Origin: Hirudo medicinalis
Lineage: Eukaryota > Annelida > Clitellata > Hirudinida > Hirudinidae
Assembly: GCA_011800805.1 (NCBI GenBank)
Contig: MPNW01001566.1
Coordinates: forward strand, 1-15,970
Direction: 5' to 3'
DNA length: 15,970 nt
Below, piece after piece: positions 15,957 through 15,970 of the stretch. How positions within the stretch are numbered: the first letter of the stretch is position 1; each line of letters opens with the position of its first letter. Position numbers and translations under genes: made by a program. Below the pieces are notes generated by a model. That model worked only from the letters and a program-made list of their open reading frames with translations, was not told the DNA's origin and ran no database searches.

Positions 15957-15970
15957 TATTATTTATTGTT
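15764..15970. repeat. (ATT)n microsatellite at the right edge
   Basis: ATT units with GTT, ACT and ATC interruptions continue to the last base. This is the complementary motif to the TAA array at the left edge. Confidence 0.95.

Noticed and set aside
1..15970. CRISPR array, operon, phage, integrase or transposase
   Set aside because: No spaced direct repeats of CRISPR type and no such protein in any frame; intron structure shows an animal nuclear genome.

Overview
The window looks like AT-rich nuclear DNA from an invertebrate animal. Genes are split by short GT-AG introns. Exons stand out as GC-richer blocks in a background of (AAT)n/(ATT)n microsatellites. The proteins read from the exons (a DAZAP2-like adaptor, an ABCA-type transporter and a TIR domain of animal Toll-receptor style) point to Metazoa. 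I cannot name the species. Both ends of the window lie inside (TAA)n or (ATT)n arrays, and one undetermined base sits in another array at 10354, so the ends may be assembly breaks.

Layout. 1-1284: microsatellites and a 42-bp minisatellite. 1285-3164 (minus): first three coding exons of an ABCA-family transporter running off the left side. 3165-4560: intergenic. 4908-6495 (minus): a complete five-exon DAZAP2-like gene, rebuilt from short exons that agree in splice phase and protein similarity; it includes a 23-nt microexon, and intron 4 carries a tRNA-derived SINE-like element. 6496-6985: a compact divergent promoter region. 6986-8067 (plus): a two-exon gene for a signal-anchored coiled-coil protein with a VPQQQQQ-repeat tail. 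8068-9440: GC-richer sequence, probably the 3' UTR of that gene plus unresolved exon-like patches. 9441-13130: mostly microsatellite and AT-rich DNA with a few GC-richer islands, including a perfect DR1 nuclear-receptor-type site and a pair of competing hairpins. 13131-13655: a 20-bp satellite array. 13861-14286 (minus): last coding exon of a TIR-domain protein whose other exons I could not find. 14290-15970: repeats plus one candidate small plus-strand exon.

The four supported genes do not form an obvious pathway. They look like ordinary neighbours in a compact animal genome: membrane lipid transport (ABCA), a PPPY-bearing adaptor (DAZAP2), a secretory-pathway coiled-coil protein, and a TIR signalling protein. 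I see no CRISPR, operon, transposase, reverse transcriptase or viral gene. No new multi-gene system is visible. The most unusual items are the coiled-coil/Gln-repeat protein with a possible alternative 3' end, the DAZAP2 microexon, the 10-bp-phased satellite, and several exon-like islands that need transcript data.
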